This document shows, one piece after another, positions 46,947 through 57,953 of a stretch of 58,425 bases of DNA. The notes below the pieces were generated by a model, which had not been told where the DNA came from, searched no databases, and saw only the letters and a program-made list of their open reading frames with translations. The translations under genes were made by a program, and so were the position numbers. How positions within the stretch are numbered: position 1 is the stretch's first letter; every line of letters begins with the position of its first letter. The DNA comes from an uncultured Chlorobiaceae bacterium (lineage in GTDB: Bacteria; Bacteroidota; Chlorobiia; Chlorobiales; Chlorobiaceae): positions 1 through 58,425 of the forward strand of contig CAITSZ010000029.1 in assembly GCA_903895195.1 (NCBI GenBank). Direction: 5' to 3'.

Positions 46947-47843
46947 ATGTATCCTCTGACCTGGATTGTGGTATTGAACTGGAATGGCGCAGAGGATACT
47001 CTTGCCTGCCTCAGCTCCCTTGCAGGGGTCATGTCGCCTTCATGCAGGGTGCTTGTTGTCGATAACGGTTCGACGGATGGATCGCCCAGTCGTATAAAGG
47101 ATGCATTCCCGGATATTGAGCTGCTTCTTTTGCCCGTCAATTGCGGATATGCGGCAGGAAACAATGCCGGGTTCAGGCGGGTTATGGAGCTGCATGCTGA
47201 GTATGTGATATTTTTGAACAATGATACTGTTGTCGATGCGGGTTTTTGTCTCCCGCTTGTCGAAACCCTGAGGAGAAATCCTGCCGCTGGCATTGCAGTG
47301 CCGAAGATATACTATTGGGACCGACCCGATATCCTCTGGTATGCGGGTGGCATTGTCAGACTGTCGATCGGGCTCATCAGCCATGTCGGGCTCCGGAAAA
47401 AAGATGCACCTGAATTTGATTGTCCAGGGCCTACCGGGTATGCAACTGGATGCTGTCTTGCGATCCGATCCAGAGATTTTATTGCGGTCGGGGGTTTCGA
47501 CGAAACGTTTCGGATGTATGCCGAAGATGTTGACCTCTCTCTTCGGGTCTCCGCTTTGGGTTTGAGTATAGAATATGTTCCATCTTCAAGGGTGTGGCAT
47601 AAGGTATCGGCGTCAATGCATGGCAATGCCTCATTGAAAGTGATAAAGAAAACGACTAAAAAAAGCTTTGGCGTGCTTCGTCTTCTCAGAAAGCATCGGG
47701 CATGGAGAGGGACGCTCTGTTATATTCTCCTGCTTCCTGTGCGCCTTGCCCCCAGTTTCGTGGAGTTAATGAAAGGGAGGCTTTCAGGCGTAAACAAAAT
47801 AGGGGGGGTGCAGGATGCAAGGCACATTCAGAACCGTCATTGA
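46947..47843 (+). CDS. glycosyltransferase family 2
   Basis: About 298 residues, GT-A fold. The start YPLTWIVVLNWNGAEDTLACL, with VVDNGSTDGSP and the metal-binding region LNNDTVVDAGF, is typical of GT2 rhamnosyl- and related transferases. GGFDETFRMYAEDVDLSLR holds the ED motif. The ATG at 46947 has a GGGAGG site; upstream codons in frame are coding of the previous gene. The next gene overlaps its end by 29 bases. Confidence 0.88.
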   Translation: MYPLTWIVVLNWNGAEDTLACLSSLAGVMSPSCRVLVVDNGSTDGSPSRIKDAFPDIELLLLPVNCGYAAGNNAGFRRVMELHAEYVIFLNNDTVVDAGFCLPLVETLRRNPAAGIAVPKIYYWDRPDILWYAGGIVRLSIGLISHVGLRKKDAPEFDCPGPTGYATGCCLAIRSRDFIAVGGFDETFRMYAEDVDLSLRVSALGLSIEYVPSSRVWHKVSASMHGNASLKVIKKTTKKSFGVLRLLRKHRAWRGTLCYILLLPVRLAPSFVELMKGRLSGVNKIGGVQDARHIQNRH

Positions 47844-48375
47844 CGGGCAATATCTCACTGAACGGGCCCACACTATCCGGTGGCAGCATACTATCGACTT
47901 TATCAGGCGATCTTCTTTTTCAGGCACTCTTACTGTCAAAGGCCTTGATCTGGGTGACCGTACCCCTTTTACCGCTTCACTTGAACAGCTATTCGGCTGT
48001 ACGTTCGACAATACAACTGCTGATCTTGACGTAGCTTCGCTTGAAGGATCGTTTGATGTGGTTACTGCTTTCGAAGTGCTCGAGCATCTTTATAATCCAC
48101 TCCATGCCCTGTTTGAAGTCAGGCGGATTTTACATGGAAAGGACGCGAGGCTTTATCTCTCCATGCCTCTCAGGAAACCCGCATCTCTTGCAAGTCCGGA
48201 TCATTTTCATGAGATGAGTCGTCAATCGGCACTTGCTCTCTTTCATCGTGCGGGGTTCAGGATTGTCAGAAGCGAAGAGTTTCGTATACGCCCCCTCTTG
48301 TTTTATCTTACAGGGTTAAAGCCGCTTTTGCGGGGACTGTTCGAAAAAGTGCAGATTTATGAACTTACCGTATGA
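47815..48375 (+). CDS. SAM-dependent methyltransferase
   Basis: A 186-residue class I methyltransferase. The core shows VKGLDLGDRTPF as a weak SAM loop and FDVVTAFEVLEHLYNPLHALFEVRRIL as the motif typical of Methyltransf_11/23 proteins. The glycine motif is poorly conserved (LDLGD, without a full GxGxG). Within this operon it probably methylates a sugar residue or a lipid-linked intermediate; that is inference. It overlaps the next gene by four bases (ATGA). Confidence 0.78.
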   Translation: MQGTFRTVIDGQYLTERAHTIRWQHTIDFIRRSSFSGTLTVKGLDLGDRTPFTASLEQLFGCTFDNTTADLDVASLEGSFDVVTAFEVLEHLYNPLHALFEVRRILHGKDARLYLSMPLRKPASLASPDHFHEMSRQSALALFHRAGFRIVRSEEFRIRPLLFYLTGLKPLLRGLFEKVQIYELTV

Positions 48376-49538
48376 CCTTGCCTTTCACAAAGAGACTGCC
48401 CGGCACTCCATACAGGCTGGTCTGGTTTTCAGAGATACAGTGGGACTTTCTCTCGACACGGAAACAGCGTATCCTTGGGCGGTTTCCGGAAAACTGGAGG
48501 ATTCTCTTTATTGAGCCCTATGCGCTTGGGCGCAAGCATCACTGGATTCCGGTAAAAAGGGGGCGGGTATGGGTCGTCAGCGTGCCGTTTTTGAAAACTG
48601 TGCCATTCAGGATCGGGCGCCTGCTTGATAACCCGCTCTTGCGTTTGTTGGTATCCTTGCCCGGCATCGTGCTGATGCTCTTCTGGGTAACTCTTTTAGG
48701 GTTTTCTCCCAGTGAAAGAATCATCGGGTTGAGTAACGCCTATTGGGGCAGGGTGGCAGCTTTTTTGTCCTGCCGGCTCCGTTTTTATGATGCCAATGAC
48801 GATCATCTGGCTTTCCCGGGAACTCCTCAGTGGCTTGAGGGGTATCTCAAGACCTATCTTTCAAGCGTGCAGCTGCTGTTCAGTGTCAGCCCGGAGTTGA
48901 CCGCCCGGCTTCCTGTGCCGTCCGGTGTGCGGTGTATTGAACTTGGCAACGGCGTTGAGTTTACTCATTTCGCCACCCCTGCTCGCCTCATTCCGGTCGG
49001 ACTCTCCTCTCTGAACCGGCCGATTCTCGGCTACGCGGGGGCCATGGACTGGATTGATACGGCTCTTGTTGCTGCAACTGCCCGTGAATGGCCTGATTAC
49101 TCGATTGTTCTTATTGGTCCGGCTTATGAACGGGATTGGTGGAAAAATCAGGCTATTATTAATACGATGCCGAATGTACACTATGTTGGCAAGGTGGACT
49201 ATAGGGAACTGCCGGCATGGATTCAGCACTTCGATCTTGCGCTGATGCCCCTGCTCCGTAATGAGCTGAAAGGCGTTTCTCATCCGAATAAACTCTATGA
49301 ATATAGTGCAACCGGTGTGCCTGTGCTTTCGATGAACTATTGCAGCGCTGTCGAGAGGGCGGGGGATGTGGTGCATGTTGCCGCTTCGCTCGAAGAATTT
49401 GTACGCATGGTTCCCGAAGCCCTTGCTGACCAGAGAAGGGAGGCTCGACAGGCATTTGCCCGGCAGCATAGCTGGGATGTGCTTACTGCAACTATGGTGC
49501 AGGAGCTGCAGAACGCTTACGAGGAGCATTTCATTTGA
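48372..49538 (+). CDS. glycosyltransferase (GT-B, family 1/4-like)
   Basis: A 388-residue GT-B protein with an atypical N-terminus (RLPGTPYRLVWFSEIQWDFL) and a hydrophobic internal segment (LLRLLVSLPGIVLMLFWVTLLGF), which suggests membrane contact. The C-terminal region has YVGKVDYRELPAWIQHFDLALMPLLRNELKGVSHPNKLYEYSATGVPV, the donor-sugar EX7E-type region. Substrate unknown. Its last four bases overlap the flippase start. Confidence 0.82.
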   Translation: MTLPFTKRLPGTPYRLVWFSEIQWDFLSTRKQRILGRFPENWRILFIEPYALGRKHHWIPVKRGRVWVVSVPFLKTVPFRIGRLLDNPLLRLLVSLPGIVLMLFWVTLLGFSPSERIIGLSNAYWGRVAAFLSCRLRFYDANDDHLAFPGTPQWLEGYLKTYLSSVQLLFSVSPELTARLPVPSGVRCIELGNGVEFTHFATPARLIPVGLSSLNRPILGYAGAMDWIDTALVAATAREWPDYSIVLIGPAYERDWWKNQAIINTMPNVHYVGKVDYRELPAWIQHFDLALMPLLRNELKGVSHPNKLYEYSATGVPVLSMNYCSAVERAGDVVHVAASLEEFVRMVPEALADQRREARQAFARQHSWDVLTATMVQELQNAYEEHFI

Positions 49539-51025
49539 ATCGCAATAGCGTCATAGCAGGTCAGGCCGGTTTTTCCTTTGCCGGATTTCTTTTCGGCCAG
49601 GCTTCCCGGTTTGGCTTTAACCTGCTTGTTGCAAGAGTGCTTGATGCTGATGCGCTTGGCACTTACGCTCTTGCTGTTGCTGTTATCCAGATTTCAGAGG
49701 TCTTTGCAATAGCCGGGCTTGATTCAGGGTTATTGCGCTTTGTGAGCATCAACAGCAGCGATCCTCTCCGTCAGCGTGAAGTGATTGGTTCGGCCCTCAA
49801 AACGAGTCTTTTTCTTTCACTCGCGGTAGCACTTCTTCTCCTTTTTTTTTCAGGGAACATAGCCTCAATGCTCCACGGAAGCCACCTACTGCAGCTCACT
49901 CTCTGCTGCTATGCTGCGGCAATTCCTTTCAATGTCGCGACCATGCTCTATGGACATGCGATTCAGGGCTTCAGGAAACTCCAGCCGAAAATTATTGCGA
50001 CCCAGATGGTGAGTCCTCTGTTGCTCCTTCTTTTAACACTGCTCTTTCGCTACACGGCGGGACAGAAAGCAGCTCTGTTTTTCCCTTTTGCCCTGTCGGC
50101 AGCCATTGCATTTTTCTGGATTCGACCCTATTTGTCGAAAATCAGCGGAGTGCTTCCCCTTGACATTATTCGTGCCGCTTCCGATAGAAGCATGATGCGC
50201 TACGCCTTGCCGTTTATGGTGGTCTCGCTTTTGAGTATGATGACACACTGGCTCGATGTCGTCATGCTTGGTATGCTTACCGATACAGCAACAGTTGGTC
50301 TTTATCATCCGGCAGCGAGAACTGCGGGCCTTATTCGGGCAGTGCTTCTTGCTTTTGCCGGAATTGCTGCACCCATGATCGCTTCACTGCATACCGGGCG
50401 GGAGAGTGCAGAGATAGGAAGGATCTATAAAATGGTGACTCGCTGGATTCTCGGGCTTGTTGTTCCTCCGGTTATTCTATTCATGCTGCTTCCTGAACCG
50501 GTGCTCGGAGTATTCGGTACAAGGTTTACCGCCAGCAGTAACGCCCTCATTCTGTTGACAGCGGCCTCTTTTCTGCAGGTCTCTTTTGGGCTCTCTTCAA
50601 CTGTTCTTGCTATGACTGGGTATGCGCGGCTCAGTCTTTATAACGCTCTCGGAGCCCTTGGATTGCAGGTTGTCCTCAACCTTCTTCTGATACCGCGGTT
50701 TGGAATAACCGGTGCAGCTTTAGCGTCATTGCTGGTATTTTTTCTGCTTTCAGCTGTCCGGCTTTCCGAAGTGTTTATTCTGTTAAAGATTCATCCATTC
50801 GGTTATGCGTTGTGGAAACCCCTTGCAGCAGGGCTTTTCGCAGCTCTGCTTCTTGTGGCTGCCCGTTCCTGGTTGCTCACTCTGCCGGTGTTTGCGGCAT
50901 TTTTGGCAGGTTCCCTGCTCTCTGTTTGCAGTTATACCGCGATGATGCTGCTCCTCAAGTTGGAGCGTGAGGAGAGAGAAATTATTTTCAAAGTCATCCC
51001 CTTTATGAACAAGGAAACAAAGTGA
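49535..51025 (+). CDS. polysaccharide flippase (Wzx/MOP type)
   Basis: A 496-residue protein with about 12-14 hydrophobic helices. The N-terminal AGFSFAGFLFGQASRFGFNLLVARVLDADALGTYALAVA fits MOP-superfamily Wzx-like exporters, with ITGAALASLLVFFLLSAVRL near the C-terminus. It would flip lipid-linked oligosaccharides across the inner membrane. It starts at TTG 49535 and overlaps both neighbours by four bases, indicating tight translational coupling. Confidence 0.85.
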   Translation: MNRNSVIAGQAGFSFAGFLFGQASRFGFNLLVARVLDADALGTYALAVAVIQISEVFAIAGLDSGLLRFVSINSSDPLRQREVIGSALKTSLFLSLAVALLLLFFSGNIASMLHGSHLLQLTLCCYAAAIPFNVATMLYGHAIQGFRKLQPKIIATQMVSPLLLLLLTLLFRYTAGQKAALFFPFALSAAIAFFWIRPYLSKISGVLPLDIIRAASDRSMMRYALPFMVVSLLSMMTHWLDVVMLGMLTDTATVGLYHPAARTAGLIRAVLLAFAGIAAPMIASLHTGRESAEIGRIYKMVTRWILGLVVPPVILFMLLPEPVLGVFGTRFTASSNALILLTAASFLQVSFGLSSTVLAMTGYARLSLYNALGALGLQVVLNLLLIPRFGITGAALASLLVFFLLSAVRLSEVFILLKIHPFGYALWKPLAAGLFAALLLVAARSWLLTLPVFAAFLAGSLLSVCSYTAMMLLLKLEREEREIIFKVIPFMNKETK

Positions 51026-53400
51026 TAGCGCAAGTGAAGAAATCTCTGCAGATGTTTCTTATTGTTTTTGCCAGCTATACGGTTCTGGCAGTCTTACTTT
51101 TTTGCCCGCTCGTTTTTCAGGAGAATATCCTTGTTGCGCCCGACAGTCTGGTTCCTCTGGCCTCTACGATGGCTTTGGACAGGGTTCATGAGGCAACCGG
51201 AAGCTATCCGCTCTGGCAGCCCTGGATTTTTTCAGGGATGCCGACCGTGGAGGCATTCAGTTATCTGAGTGGGCTCTACTATCCAAACCTCTTTTTTAAC
51301 CTCTTTCATACCGGCACTATTTCCCTTCAGCTGCTTCATCTTGCATTTGCAGGGTTCGGACTCTTTCTTTTTTTGCGGGACTGCCGACTGACAGCAATTG
51401 CTGCGATTTTCGGCGGAGCTGTTTTTATGCTCAACCCCTATATGACGGCCATGCTTGTCCATGGTCATGGCAGTCAGCTCATGACAGTGGCATATATTCC
51501 CTGGATGCTCTGGGCGATGCTGCGGCTTGTTGAGCGGAAAGGACTCACTGACGCAGGTATTTTCGCTCTTGTTGCCGGTTTTCAGCTGCAGCGGGCTCAT
51601 GTGCAGATTGCATACTATTCGTGGATGCTTGCGTTGCTCTTTCTCCTGTTTCTTCTCATTTCCCGCAGGGATTCTCTGCAGAAAAACATCAAACTTACTC
51701 TGCTCATTCTGCTGGCACTTGTCTGCGGTCTCGGTATGTCAGCTTCGATTTATCTGCCGGCATCGCAGTATGCCGCCTATTCAGTCAGAGGAATGGCGGC
51801 CGCTGGCGGAGGTGCTTCGTGGGAGTATGCCACACTCTGGTCTATGCACCCAATGGAACTTCTGACCTTTCTCTGTCCGGGAAGTTTTGGTTTTGGAGGG
51901 GTTACCTACTGGGGATTTATGCCCTTTACCGACTTTCCGCATTATGCGGGAATTGTTGTGCTTCTGCTTGCAATTGGAGGTGCTGTATCGCGCAGAAAGG
52001 AGCCGATGACCTGGTTTTTGATGTTCGGAGTGCTGCTTTTTCTGTTCTTGTCGTTCGGGAGTTTTTTTACTCCAGTTTTTAACCTCTTCTATTATGCAGC
52101 TCCTTTATTCAGCAAGTTCAGGGTGCCATCGATGGCCCTTATCATGGTGTATCTTGTTCTGGCCTTTTTTGCTGCTTCAGGAGTTCATGAGCTGATTCAC
52201 TGCCAGTCGGATCGCCTGAAGAAACCTCTTTATAAAGGAGCTCTTGCTGTTGCGGCGCTCCTTCTTCTTTTTCTTGTTTTTGAGCAGAGCATTGAAGTTT
52301 TTTTCCGTTCACTCTTTCCTGACCCATCCGTTGGAAGCTTTAATCTGGCCTTTATGGTCAATAAAGTGAGATGGGAGAACCTGAAGGAAAGTTTCTTGCT
52401 CCTTATGCTCCTGATAACGTTATCGTTCGGCGTGCTCTGGCTGATCATAAAAAACATGCTTTCCCGGAAGTTGTCGGTCGTAATGCTTCTTCTTATAGCG
52501 ATTGGCGACATACTCTGGATTGATCTGCAGATAGTTAACCCCTCCGGAGCTTCTCTGCGCCCTCCTGTTTATTCCGACAGCACTACGGTGGATCGTGCCT
52601 TCCGCCATGATGACATTACCCGCTATCTTGCGTCGAGGCGAGGGCTGTTCAGGGTCTATCCTGCCGGACCGCTTTTTGCGGAAAACAAGTTTGCTCTTTT
52701 CGGTATCGAGTCAGCAGGCGGCTACCACCCGGCAAAACTCAAGCTCTATGAAGAGTTTCTTGCAAAAACAGGTAACCTTGCCAGTCTGAATATCCTCAGA
52801 ATGCTGAATGTCGTCTATGTCATCACTCCGGAACCTGTTGAAAATCCTGCACTCGAACTGGTCAAGAGCGGTTCACTTCAGCTAGCAGGCGGTGGGCTTA
52901 TGGTCTATGTTTACAGGCTTCAGGGAGCGCTTCCAAGAGCATGGTTTGCCACTCGGCTGACTGCGTTAAAAGCAGACGAAGATCTGTTTCAGAGGCTTCT
53001 TGATGAGCATGCGGCTTCTGGAGAGGCCTATGTCGATGCAGCTGCCTGGACAGGAGGACGGAGGTTTTCGGCAGCAACAGTGACATCTGTCAGTGTCAAG
53101 CCTGAGGTGATGGATCTGGTTGTTTCAGCCCCGGGTGAGGCATTTCTTGTTGTCAGTGAACTCTATTATCCCTTGCGGTGGAAGGTTAAGGTTGACGGTC
53201 GTGATGCTTCAATGATGAAGGTGAATGGATTGCTTCGGGGGGTGGTAGTTCCTGCAGGAAGCCGGCGTATACAGTTTTATTATGACAGAAGCGGCTTTGA
53301 AAAAGGCCGATGGATATCTCTTGGCGCGTTCACCATTGCCGTGCTGCTCATTACAGTTGGAGCGGTAGGGGATCGTTTTCGCCCGAAGCAGGGGATATGA
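51022..53400 (+). CDS. YfhO-type multi-pass membrane protein
   Basis: A 792-residue protein, starting at GTG 51022. About 11-12 membrane helices occupy the first ~520 residues, with a large extracytoplasmic region after them (NPSGASLRPPVYSDSTTVDRAF...) and one C-terminal helix (WISLGAFTIAVLLITVGAVG). The PMLA-like, YfhO-like pattern WIFSGMPTVEAFSYLSGLYYPN is recognisable. YfhO proteins are linked to glycosylation of cell-wall polymers and have GT-C-like folds. It probably modifies or transfers a sugar outside the membrane. Last gene of the polysaccharide operon. Confidence 0.8.
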   Translation: MIAQVKKSLQMFLIVFASYTVLAVLLFCPLVFQENILVAPDSLVPLASTMALDRVHEATGSYPLWQPWIFSGMPTVEAFSYLSGLYYPNLFFNLFHTGTISLQLLHLAFAGFGLFLFLRDCRLTAIAAIFGGAVFMLNPYMTAMLVHGHGSQLMTVAYIPWMLWAMLRLVERKGLTDAGIFALVAGFQLQRAHVQIAYYSWMLALLFLLFLLISRRDSLQKNIKLTLLILLALVCGLGMSASIYLPASQYAAYSVRGMAAAGGGASWEYATLWSMHPMELLTFLCPGSFGFGGVTYWGFMPFTDFPHYAGIVVLLLAIGGAVSRRKEPMTWFLMFGVLLFLFLSFGSFFTPVFNLFYYAAPLFSKFRVPSMALIMVYLVLAFFAASGVHELIHCQSDRLKKPLYKGALAVAALLLLFLVFEQSIEVFFRSLFPDPSVGSFNLAFMVNKVRWENLKESFLLLMLLITLSFGVLWLIIKNMLSRKLSVVMLLLIAIGDILWIDLQIVNPSGASLRPPVYSDSTTVDRAFRHDDITRYLASRRGLFRVYPAGPLFAENKFALFGIESAGGYHPAKLKLYEEFLAKTGNLASLNILRMLNVVYVITPEPVENPALELVKSGSLQLAGGGLMVYVYRLQGALPRAWFATRLTALKADEDLFQRLLDEHAASGEAYVDAAAWTGGRRFSAATVTSVSVKPEVMDLVVSAPGEAFLVVSELYYPLRWKVKVDGRDASMMKVNGLLRGVVVPAGSRRIQFYYDRSGFEKGRWISLGAFTIAVLLITVGAVGDRFRPKQGI

Positions 53401-53628
53401 TCCTGAAGGGAAAGTTATTGTTTAGAAAGTTTTAACAGGGTTTACAGGCTTTGCGAGATCTCCGTGAAGGGGTAATGGCGGCGAGTATAGAAATTTTGTC
53501 AAGAGAACAAAAATGATGAATTAGGTTTTGTTTTTTTTTATAATTCTCTTACATTGGTTGTCCTTATGGAATTTTTAGGATTGCATCTTTTGTAATCAGA
53601 GGTTTTTAAATAGAAAGAGAGTTTCAGT
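53401..53628 (+). promoter_or_regulatory. str operon leader with a possible -10
   Basis: No gene or clear terminator was seen. TATAAT at 53539-53544, preceded by a T-run, is a likely -10 element. No good -35 lies 17 bases upstream, so the assignment is weak. A transcript would have a leader of about 80 bases before rpsL. Confidence 0.4.
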
Positions 53629-54036
53629 ATGCCGACGATTCAGCAGCTCATCAGGCTCGGAAGAAGTGTAAAAGTAGTAAAGACAGCGTCACCGGCGCTT
53701 GATAAATGCCCGCAAAAGCGTGGTGTTTGTACTCGCGTTTACACGACTACACCAAAAAAACCAAACTCTGCGTTGCGTAAAGTTGCGCGTGTCAGGTTGT
53801 CTAATAAAATTGAGGTTACAGCATATATCCCGGGAGAAGGCCATAACCTGCAGGAGCATTCAATCGTTTTGATTAGAGGCGGCAGGGTCAAGGATCTTCC
53901 TGGTGTACGTTATCATATTGTCCGTGGTTCACTGGATACGTCCGGTGTTGCTGATCGTAAGCAGAGTCGTTCGAAGTATGGGGCCAAGCAGCCGAAAGCC
54001 GGTGCAGCTGCTCCTGTCAAGGGTAAAGGCAGATAG
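53629..54036 (+). CDS. rpsL: 30S ribosomal protein S12
   Basis: A 135-residue S12. [41 protein letters not shown] and [13 protein letters not shown] are conserved; the Lys in PKKPNS and the region around KDLPGV are the known streptomycin-response sites and look wild type. The C-terminal tail ([14 protein letters not shown]) is a short Ala/Pro/Lys extension. First gene of the str operon. Confidence 0.98.
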   Translation: MPTIQQLIRLGRSVKVVKTASPALDKCPQKRGVCTRVYTTTPKKPNSALRKVARVRLSNKIEVTAYIPGEGHNLQEHSIVLIRGGRVKDLPGVRYHIVRGSLDTSGVADRKQSRSKYGAKQPKAGAAAPVKGKGR

Positions 54037-54062
54037 GTCCAATCATAAATTTATAGAAGAAT

Positions 54063-54530
54063 ATGCCGAAAAAAGGTGGCTATAAAAGAATAGGTGTTGA
54101 TTTTCGTTACGGGGATGAAAGTGTTGCCCGTTTTATCAACGCTGTAATGCTTGATGGTAAGAAAGCTGTTGCGACAAAAATTGTTTACGATGCTTTTGCT
54201 ATTATTGCCGAGAAAATGACAGGTGAAGATCCTCTTGAGGTTTACCGCAAGGCCATGTCGCATATTGCGCCGGTCGTTGAGGTTCGCAGCAAAAGGGTTG
54301 GCGGTGCGACTTACCAGATTCCAATGGAAGTTAAGGCTTCAAGAAGAGGTGCGCTTGCGTTCCGCTGGTTGAAGATGTATGCGGCTAAGCGCGGTGGTAA
54401 ATCCATGGCGGAAAAGCTTGCTGCTGAACTGATGGATGCTGCCAACGAGCAGGGTGCTTCGGTGAAAAAGCGTGATGAAGTACACAGAATGGCGGATGCT
54501 AACAAGGCATTTGCGCATTTCAGGTTCTAA
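54063..54530 (+). CDS. rpsG: 30S ribosomal protein S7
   Basis: A 155-residue protein with the S7 core ([71 protein letters not shown]). It binds the 3' domain of 16S rRNA. It follows rpsL after 26 bases in the usual order. Confidence 0.98.
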   Translation: MPKKGGYKRIGVDFRYGDESVARFINAVMLDGKKAVATKIVYDAFAIIAEKMTGEDPLEVYRKAMSHIAPVVEVRSKRVGGATYQIPMEVKASRRGALAFRWLKMYAAKRGGKSMAEKLAAELMDAANEQGASVKKRDEVHRMADANKAFAHFRF

Positions 54531-54570
54531 GTAATTGATTAAGTGTTGATAAAAGGTCTAAAATTTTGTT

Positions 54571-56685
54571 ATGGCAAGGCTGGTTGATTTAGATAAAGTA
54601 CGCAACATCGGTATCATGGCCCACATTGATGCCGGAAAGACGACAACGACAGAGAGGATTTTGTTTTACACTGGCCGGTTGCACCGGATGGGTGAGGTGC
54701 ATGATGGTGGTGCGACGATGGACTGGATGGATCAGGAGAAAGAGCGTGGCATTACAATCACCTCTGCCGCAACAACTTGTTTTTGGACTCCAAAGTTTGG
54801 TAACTATACCGGTATTAATCACAGGATTAATATTATAGATACGCCTGGTCACGTAGATTTCACTGTTGAGGTTGAGCGCTCACTTCGAGTGCTTGATGGT
54901 GCTGTTGCACTTTTCTGTGCTGTTGGTGGTGTTGAGCCGCAGTCTGAAACAGTCTGGCGTCAAGCTAACAAGTATGGCGTTCCGAGGATTGCCTATGTCA
55001 ATAAGATGGACAGGACCGGTGCAAACTTTTTTGATACTGTCAAGGCAATAAAAGAGAGATTAAGTGCCAACCCTGTACCTCTGCAGATCCCGATTGGCGA
55101 GGGTGAGATTTTTGCGGGCTTCGTTGATCTTATCAGAATGAAAGGTATCATTTATGATAAGGAAGACGGCAGTACCTACGAAGAGGTCGAAATTCCTCAT
55201 GACCTGCAGAACGAAGCGCGTACATGGCGTATCAATATGCTTGAGGCTGTTTCCGAGCATGATGACACTCTGCTTGAAAAGTATTTGAACGGTGAGGAAA
55301 TAACTGAGGAAGAGGTAAGAAACGTTCTTCGTCAGGCAACGCTTAAGGTTACTATTATACCGGTACTGTGCGGCTCATCCTTCAAGAATAAAGGTGTTCA
55401 GTTTATGCTGGATGCAGTGGTCGAGTATCTTGCATCTCCTGTTGATGTCGGTGCTGTCGAAGGTCACCACCCGCGTACTGAGGAGTCGATAACTCGTGAG
55501 CCAAAAGATGATGAGCCTTTTGCTGCTCTTGCCTTTAAGATTGCTACTGACCCTTTTGTCGGAAAACTTACATTTATCAGGGTTTATTCCGGAGTTCTCA
55601 AGGCCGGCAGTTATGTGTTGAATACCATGACTGGCAAGAAAGAACGTATTGGCCGAATCCTTCAGATGCACTCCAATAAGAGAGAGGATATAGATTTTGT
55701 TTATTGTGGCGATATCGCAGCGGCTGTTGGATTGAAGGATGTTAGGACAGGCGATACAATCTGTGAAGAAAACAATCCGGTTGTTCTCGAAAAAATGATT
55801 TTTCCAGAGCCGGTTATAGAAATCGCTATTGAGCCTAAAACCAAGGCAGATTCCGACAAGCTCGGTATGTCGCTTGCAAAGCTTGCTGAAGAGGACCCTA
55901 CTTTTAAAGTAAAGACCGATGATGAAACAGGTCAGACTTTGATTGCCGGTATGGGTGAACTCCATCTTGAGATTCTGGTTGACAGGCTTCGCCGTGAATT
56001 TAAGGTTGAGGCGAATGTTGGGCAGCCGCAGGTTGCTTACCGCGAGACTATCAGAAAGAAAGTTGATTTTGAAGGTAAGTTTGTTCGCCAGTCAGGTGGT
56101 AAGGGTCAGTTCGGTCTGGTTAATATTACTGTTGAGCCGCTTGAGGAAGGAAAAGGATACGAATTTGTTGATGCTGTCAAAGGTGGAGTTATCCCGAGAG
56201 AGTATATACCCGCAGTTAATGCCGGTGTGCAGCAGGCCATGAAGAGCGGTGTTGTTGCTGGCTATCCGATGCAGGATATCAAGGTGACACTCTATGACGG
56301 TAAGTACCATGAAGTTGACTCTTCAGAAATGGCATTCAAGATTGCCGGTTCTATAGGTTTCAAAGGAGCTGCCAAAAAGGCGGACCCTGTGCTCCTTGAG
56401 CCGATCATGAAGGTTGAAGTCGTAACACCTGACGAGTACCTCGGTGACGTTATGGGTGATCTCTCCAGTCGCCGTGGCCATATTGAAGGTATGGGGCAGA
56501 GAGCAGGAGCTCAGTTTGTCAACGCCAAGGTTCCTCTTTCAGCGATGTTCGGATATTCAACTGATCTTCGTTCTATGAGTCAGGGAAGGGCTAATTATTC
56601 TATGGAGTTTGACTGTTATCGCGAAGTTCCCCGCAATATTGCGGAAGCTTTGCAGGAGAAGAGAGTAAGCAAGGATTCGGACTAA
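54571..56685 (+). CDS. fusA: elongation factor G
   Basis: Translocation GTPase of 704 residues. The GTPase motifs are visible: [15 protein letters not shown] (G1), DTPGHVDFT (G3) and NKMD (G4). The remaining domains follow normal EF-G order, including [13 protein letters not shown] in domain IV and [13 protein letters not shown] in domain V. It lies 40 bases after rpsG and 68 before tuf. Confidence 0.98.
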   Translation: MARLVDLDKVRNIGIMAHIDAGKTTTTERILFYTGRLHRMGEVHDGGATMDWMDQEKERGITITSAATTCFWTPKFGNYTGINHRINIIDTPGHVDFTVEVERSLRVLDGAVALFCAVGGVEPQSETVWRQANKYGVPRIAYVNKMDRTGANFFDTVKAIKERLSANPVPLQIPIGEGEIFAGFVDLIRMKGIIYDKEDGSTYEEVEIPHDLQNEARTWRINMLEAVSEHDDTLLEKYLNGEEITEEEVRNVLRQATLKVTIIPVLCGSSFKNKGVQFMLDAVVEYLASPVDVGAVEGHHPRTEESITREPKDDEPFAALAFKIATDPFVGKLTFIRVYSGVLKAGSYVLNTMTGKKERIGRILQMHSNKREDIDFVYCGDIAAAVGLKDVRTGDTICEENNPVVLEKMIFPEPVIEIAIEPKTKADSDKLGMSLAKLAEEDPTFKVKTDDETGQTLIAGMGELHLEILVDRLRREFKVEANVGQPQVAYRETIRKKVDFEGKFVRQSGGKGQFGLVNITVEPLEEGKGYEFVDAVKGGVIPREYIPAVNAGVQQAMKSGVVAGYPMQDIKVTLYDGKYHEVDSSEMAFKIAGSIGFKGAAKKADPVLLEPIMKVEVVTPDEYLGDVMGDLSSRRGHIEGMGQRAGAQFVNAKVPLSAMFGYSTDLRSMSQGRANYSMEFDCYREVPRNIAEALQEKRVSKDSD

Positions 56686-56753
56686 GCGAGAAGCAGAGAT
56701 TATCAGTTTTAACTACTACAATCAATAATAGATAACCGTCACGGAGATAAGTT

Positions 56754-57935
56754 ATGGCAAAAGAGTCCTACAAAAGGGATAAACCCCACGTCAATATAGG
56801 AACCATTGGTCACGTTGACCATGGTAAGACAACCTTGACTGCTGCAATTACCTCGGTTCTTGCAAAGCAGGGTCTTGCAACGCAGCGAGATTTCGGAAGT
56901 ATCGATAAGGCTCCTGAAGAGAGAGAACGCGGTATTACCATTTCAACTGCACACGTTGAGTACCAGACCAAAAAACGTCACTACGCACACATCGACTGTC
57001 CTGGTCACGCTGATTACATTAAAAACATGATCACAGGTGCTGCCCAGATGGATGGCGCTATTCTTGTTGTAGCAGGTACAGACGGTCCTATGCCTCAGAC
57101 TCGTGAGCACATTCTGCTTGCCCGTCAGGTTAACGTTCCTGCACTTGTTGTATTTCTTAATAAAGTCGACATTGCAGATCCTGAACTTATCGAGCTTGTT
57201 GAACTTGAGCTCAGAGAGCTTTTGACGCAGTATGATTTCCCTGGCGATGATATCCCGATTATCAAAGGTTCAGCATTGAAAGCACTTGAAGGCGATCCAG
57301 AAGGCGAAAAAGCTATTATGGAGCTTATGGATGCTGTAGATGAATTTATTCCAGAGCCTCTTCGCGACGTTGACAAGCCTTTCTTGATGCCTGTTGAAGA
57401 TGTTTTCTCTATCTCAGGTCGTGGTACAGTCGGTACTGGAAGAATCGAAAGAGGTGTTATAAAGATCAACGAAGAGGTGGAAATTGTCGGTATCAGACCT
57501 ACCCGTAAGTCTGTTGTTACCGGTATTGAAATGTTCCAGAAGCTTCTTGATCAAGGTCAGGCAGGTGATAACGCTGGTCTTCTTCTTAGAGGTGTTGACA
57601 AAACTGAACTTGAGCGTGGTATGGTTATCGCCAAACCAGGCACAATCAAGCCGCACACCAAGTTTACAGCAGAGGTTTATATCCTTAAAAAAGAAGAGGG
57701 TGGTCGTCATACACCGTTCTTCAACGGCTACCGTCCGCAGTTCTATTTCCGTACAACAGACGTGACTGGTTCAGTCACCTTGCCTGAAGGCGTTGAAATG
57801 GTTATGCCTGGCGATAACCTTCAGGTTAATGTCGAGCTGCTCGCTCCTATCGCAATGGATGAAGCACTTCGTTTCGCTATCCGTGAGGGCGGTCGTACCG
57901 TCGGTGCGGGTTCCGTAACCAAGATCATCGAATAA
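56754..57935 (+). CDS. tuf: elongation factor Tu
   Basis: A 393-residue EF-Tu with [14 protein letters not shown] (G1), [26 protein letters not shown] (G3) and NKVD (G4). The C-terminal [14 protein letters not shown] is typical. It is the last gene of the str operon. A terminator-like hairpin lies 20 bases downstream, before rpsJ. Confidence 0.98.
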   Translation: MAKESYKRDKPHVNIGTIGHVDHGKTTLTAAITSVLAKQGLATQRDFGSIDKAPEERERGITISTAHVEYQTKKRHYAHIDCPGHADYIKNMITGAAQMDGAILVVAGTDGPMPQTREHILLARQVNVPALVVFLNKVDIADPELIELVELELRELLTQYDFPGDDIPIIKGSALKALEGDPEGEKAIMELMDAVDEFIPEPLRDVDKPFLMPVEDVFSISGRGTVGTGRIERGVIKINEEVEIVGIRPTRKSVVTGIEMFQKLLDQGQAGDNAGLLLRGVDKTELERGMVIAKPGTIKPHTKFTAEVYILKKEEGGRHTPFFNGYRPQFYFRTTDVTGSVTLPEGVEMVMPGDNLQVNVELLAPIAMDEALRFAIREGGRTVGAGSVTKIIE

Positions 57936-57953
57936 TAGATTGTATGGCGTCTC

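Noticed and set aside
48861-49529. 222-residue minus-strand ORF inside the glycosyltransferase gene
   Set aside because: Antisense shadow; no known domain and lies within a tightly packed plus-strand operon.
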